Under the pieces are notes generated by a model. The model saw only the letters and a program-made list of their open reading frames with translations, was not told the origin of the DNA and did no database searches. The position numbers and the translations under genes are program-made. 8,392 bases of DNA from Acidimicrobiia bacterium (GTDB lineage Bacteria; Actinomycetota; Acidimicrobiia; Spongiisociales; ZC4RG35), in assembly GCA_009377735.1 (NCBI GenBank), contig WHTL01000168.1, positions 1-8,392 of the forward strand. The letters run 5' to 3'. Each line of letters begins with the position of its first letter. Within the stretch, counting starts at the first letter, position 1. Below are positions 6,460 to 8,392 of the stretch, piece by piece.

Positions 6460-8392
6460 ATGAACCGTCACACCGACATCGTCGAAAACGATCGAACCTG
6501 CATCATGGTTCTCGGCATGCACCGTTCCGGGACCAGTGCCTTGACGCGTGTGCTTAACCTGCTGGGAGCCACCCTCCCAGGTGACCTGCTCGAGGCAAAT
6601 GAGTGGAATGAGTCGGGATATTGGGAACCGGACAAGTTGGTCTCCCTTCATGAGCACATGCTGCGTGAGGCTGGGAGCAGCTGGAACGACTGGCGGCCAT
6701 TCACACCCGAGAAGTTGGGTGAGGGCCGACTTGAGCACTATCGCAATGACATCAGGAAACAGATCATCGAGGACTTCGGTGATTCCACTCTCTTCGTCCT
6801 CAAGGACCCGAGAATCTCCCGATTTACTCCCCTCTATGTAGAGATTCTGAAAGACCTGGGAATCGCGCCACATTTCGTCATCATGTATCGCAATCCTCTC
6901 GGAGTGATCGCCTCATTGAGCCAACGGGATCAGATGACACCGGGATTTGCGAGTTTGATGTGGCTGCAACACCAACTCGCAGCAGAACGAGCCACCCGTG
7001 GCTTCCCGAGAACCTTCCTCTCTTATGCGAACCTGCTCGACGACTGGCGTGGATCAGTCAAGAGAATCACGACAGAGCTCGGGATGGTGTGGCCCCGATC
7101 AATAGAGTCCGCCTCTTCGGAGATCGACTCTTTCATTTCCCCCGAACTGCAACATCACCCTCAGCAACCGGAGGATCTGAACACAGACACGACAATCCCC
7201 CAGTGGGTCAAGGATTCCTATACCGCTTTACAACGTTTGGAGGATTCGGACCCTGAAGACGGAGATGCCCTTCGCTCACTCGAACAGAGCCATCGAGAGT
7301 TCGAGTCGCAAGCAGAGGTGTTCGCCGACGCCCTCGAAGAGAACCGCTCGATCGTCGCCAGACTCACCGAAGAACGAAACGAGTTGGTAAGAAACCTCGC
7401 TGGCATGTCGTCGCGTGCCACTGGCGCCGAGGCGTCAGTCAACTCGTTGAGGCTCGACAAGGACCATCTCGAACAGGCAGTGACGCATAACGAAGAGAGG
7501 GTGCAGCAACTCGAAGAGGAGAACGAGCGGTCGACCGCACGCGAATACGAACTGTCCGATCGAGTTGCAGAGCTCACGAATGCCGTGTCAGATCTCACGA
7601 ATGAAAAATCACGGCTCACGGACGACGTTGCTGATTTCCGTAGTGAAACCGATCGACTGATCAGCCGGATTTCAGAACTCGAGGACCAGAAGCTGAAGCT
7701 TCACGAATACGGTGGGCAACTTGTTACACAGCGGCGAGACCTTGAAGCCGAGGTGTTAGCCCTCAAGAAGTCCACAACCCCCGAGAGCGCGACACCAATC
7801 GATGACACACCGAATATTGAGACACTTCCCGGTCTGGTTGACCTCACGCCGACACAACGTGCCGAGATCCGCGACGCATTCGATGATGATTTCTATCTCA
7901 AGAGGTATCTCGACGTTGCTGCCTCGGGTATCGACCCGTTTGAGCATTTCATGCGTTATGGATGGAGCGAGGGGCGCAACCCCGTCCCTGACTTCTCACC
8001 CAACTACTACCGGTCGTGGGCGCCTGACCTCGCTCCCGATGTCAATCCGTTCATCCACTGGATCACCAAAGGACGCCACGACGACGCATACACCACGCTC
8101 CCCGGGATGAGAGATCTCACCCAAGAACAACAGGTCGAGGTCCGAGATGCATTCGACCGCGACTTCTACCTGAAGGAATACCCCCAGATCCAAGAGGCAG
8201 GAATCGACCCATTCGAGCATTTCATGAGACACGGATGGCGCGAGGGAAGAAATCCAAGACCCTACTTCTCAACCACCTATTACCGGTCGTGGGCACCCGA
8301 CCTAGAACCCGATGTCAATCCATTCATCCACTGGATCACCTACGGACGTCACCAACCCCACATCGCGAACCTCCCCGGGACAGAAGACCTCA
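6460..8392 (+). CDS. Sulfotransferase with coiled coil and C-terminal tandem repeats (3' end missing)
   Basis: An open frame of 644 codons runs off the window. Residues ~13-245 form a PAPS-dependent sulfotransferase domain: the phosphosulfate loop is MVLGMHRSGTSALTRVLNLL (16-35), followed by ESGYWEP (51-57) and LKDPRISRF (114-122). The 3'-phosphate site is FVIMYRNPLGVIASLSQRD, with Arg144 and Ser152 eight apart. Residues ~272-437 are charged, rich in Glu, Leu and Arg, and show heptad-like Leu/Val spacing (for example VAELTNAVSDLTNEKSRL), indicating a long coiled coil. A Thr/Pro-rich linker (438-460) leads into two full 91-residue repeats (461-643) and the first residues of a third. Each repeat has FDxDFYL, IDPFEHFM, GWxEGRNP and NPFIHWI motifs like those attached to bacterial polysaccharide glycosyltransferases. 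I see no signal peptide or membrane segment, so it is probably cytoplasmic. A stop at 6421-6423 bounds the frame; ATG 6460 is the first ATG. A glycan or glycolipid acceptor is inferred. Confidence 0.88.
   Translation, partial: MNRHTDIVENDRTCIMVLGMHRSGTSALTRVLNLLGATLPGDLLEANEWNESGYWEPDKLVSLHEHMLREAGSSWNDWRPFTPEKLGEGRLEHYRNDIRKQIIEDFGDSTLFVLKDPRISRFTPLYVEILKDLGIAPHFVIMYRNPLGVIASLSQRDQMTPGFASLMWLQHQLAAERATRGFPRTFLSYANLLDDWRGSVKRITTELGMVWPRSIESASSEIDSFISPELQHHPQQPEDLNTDTTIPQWVKDSYTALQRLEDSDPEDGDALRSLEQSHREFESQAEVFADALEENRSIVARLTEERNELVRNLAGMSSRATGAEASVNSLRLDKDHLEQAVTHNEERVQQLEEENERSTAREYELSDRVAELTNAVSDLTNEKSRLTDDVADFRSETDRLISRISELEDQKLKLHEYGGQLVTQRRDLEAEVLALKKSTTPESATPIDDTPNIETLPGLVDLTPTQRAEIRDAFDDDFYLKRYLDVAASGIDPFEHFMRYGWSEGRNPVPDFSPNYYRSWAPDLAPDVNPFIHWITKGRHDDAYTTLPGMRDLTQEQQVEVRDAFDRDFYLKEYPQIQEAGIDPFEHFMRHGWREGRNPRPYFSTTYYRSWAPDLEPDVNPFIHWITYGRHQPHIANLPGTEDL
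7840..8112 (+). repeat. Coding tandem repeat, unit 1 (91 codons)
   Basis: First full 273-bp unit in the 3' part of the coiled-coil sulfotransferase gene, codons 461-551. It opens with DLTPTQRAEIRDAFDDDFYL and closes with LPGMR. By hand count 62 of 91 residues match unit 2 with no gaps. The phrase LPG just before a DL marks each unit boundary; the linker before unit 1 already ends in LPGLV. Inside the unit two related halves can be seen: FYLKRYLDV...GIDPFEHFMRYG and YYRSWAPDL...DVNPFIHWITKG. Confidence 0.9.
8113..8385 (+). repeat. Coding tandem repeat, unit 2 (91 codons)
   Basis: Second 273-bp unit, directly abutting unit 1 in frame (codons 552-642). It opens DLTQEQQVEVRDAFDRDFYL and closes LPGTE. 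The nucleotides are also close to unit 1; for example, both contain TACCGGTCGTGGGC and TTCATCCACTGGATCACC. After LPGTE the sequence restarts with GAC CTC (8386-8391), the first codons expected of a third unit, so the array continues past the window. Confidence 0.9.

Noticed and set aside
6414..6557. A short plus-strand frame from the ATG at 6414, four bases after a TANNNT-like box, considered as a leaderless leader peptide
   Set aside because: It would overlap the sulfotransferase start out of frame and its translation is a His/Arg-rich run with no pattern. The -10 match alone is weak.
6403..6873. A 156-codon minus-strand frame opposite the start of the repeat-bearing sulfotransferase
   Set aside because: The plus strand encodes an unmistakable sulfotransferase P-loop and 3'-phosphate site over the same bases; this frame is a shadow.
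7218..7619. A 133-codon minus-strand Ser-rich frame opposite the coiled coil
   Set aside because: The Ser/Arg/Ala-rich composition is the direct complement of Glu/Leu/Arg coiled-coil codons, so it is a shadow frame.

Overview
The window looks like chromosomal DNA of a fairly high-GC actinobacterium, possibly one of the Acidimicrobiia. The reasons are a DUF222/HNH-type open reading frame at the left edge, GC-biased codon use, and two five-TM 'sulfatase-like' membrane enzymes of a kind I associate with actinobacterial genomes. The phylum call is fairly firm. The class is a guess, because there is no rRNA or other marker here.

Layout, left to right: (1) the first 59 codons of a DUF222 protein on the minus strand (1-177), with a possible leaderless promoter; (2) a PAPS-dependent sulfotransferase on the minus strand (367 to 1227, or to 1383 with the longest start); (3) a divergent, smaller sulfotransferase of the Sulfotransfer_2 type (1407-2006, plus); (4) two tandem minus-strand paralogs, 2017-4119 and 4185-6341, each with five N-terminal membrane segments, an alkaline-phosphatase/sulfatase-fold catalytic domain and a C-terminal beta-rich domain; (5) a divergent plus-strand gene (6460 to past the window end) coding for a third sulfotransferase domain, a long coiled coil and a 91-residue tandem repeat that is still running when the window stops.

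Taken together this is an accessory surface-glycan or envelope decoration locus. Three dissimilar cytoplasmic sulfotransferases could sulfate lipid- or nucleotide-linked precursors, and two extracytoplasmic alkaline-phosphatase-superfamily enzymes could trim or transfer groups outside the membrane. No glycosyltransferase, flippase or PAPS-synthesis gene lies in the window, so the substrate is unknown.

The most notable points are the three-part architecture of the last gene (sulfotransferase, coiled coil, tandem repeats) and the threonine found in both 'sulfatase' proteins where true sulfatases carry the formylglycine cysteine or serine. The second point argues that these two enzymes are not ordinary sulfatases.
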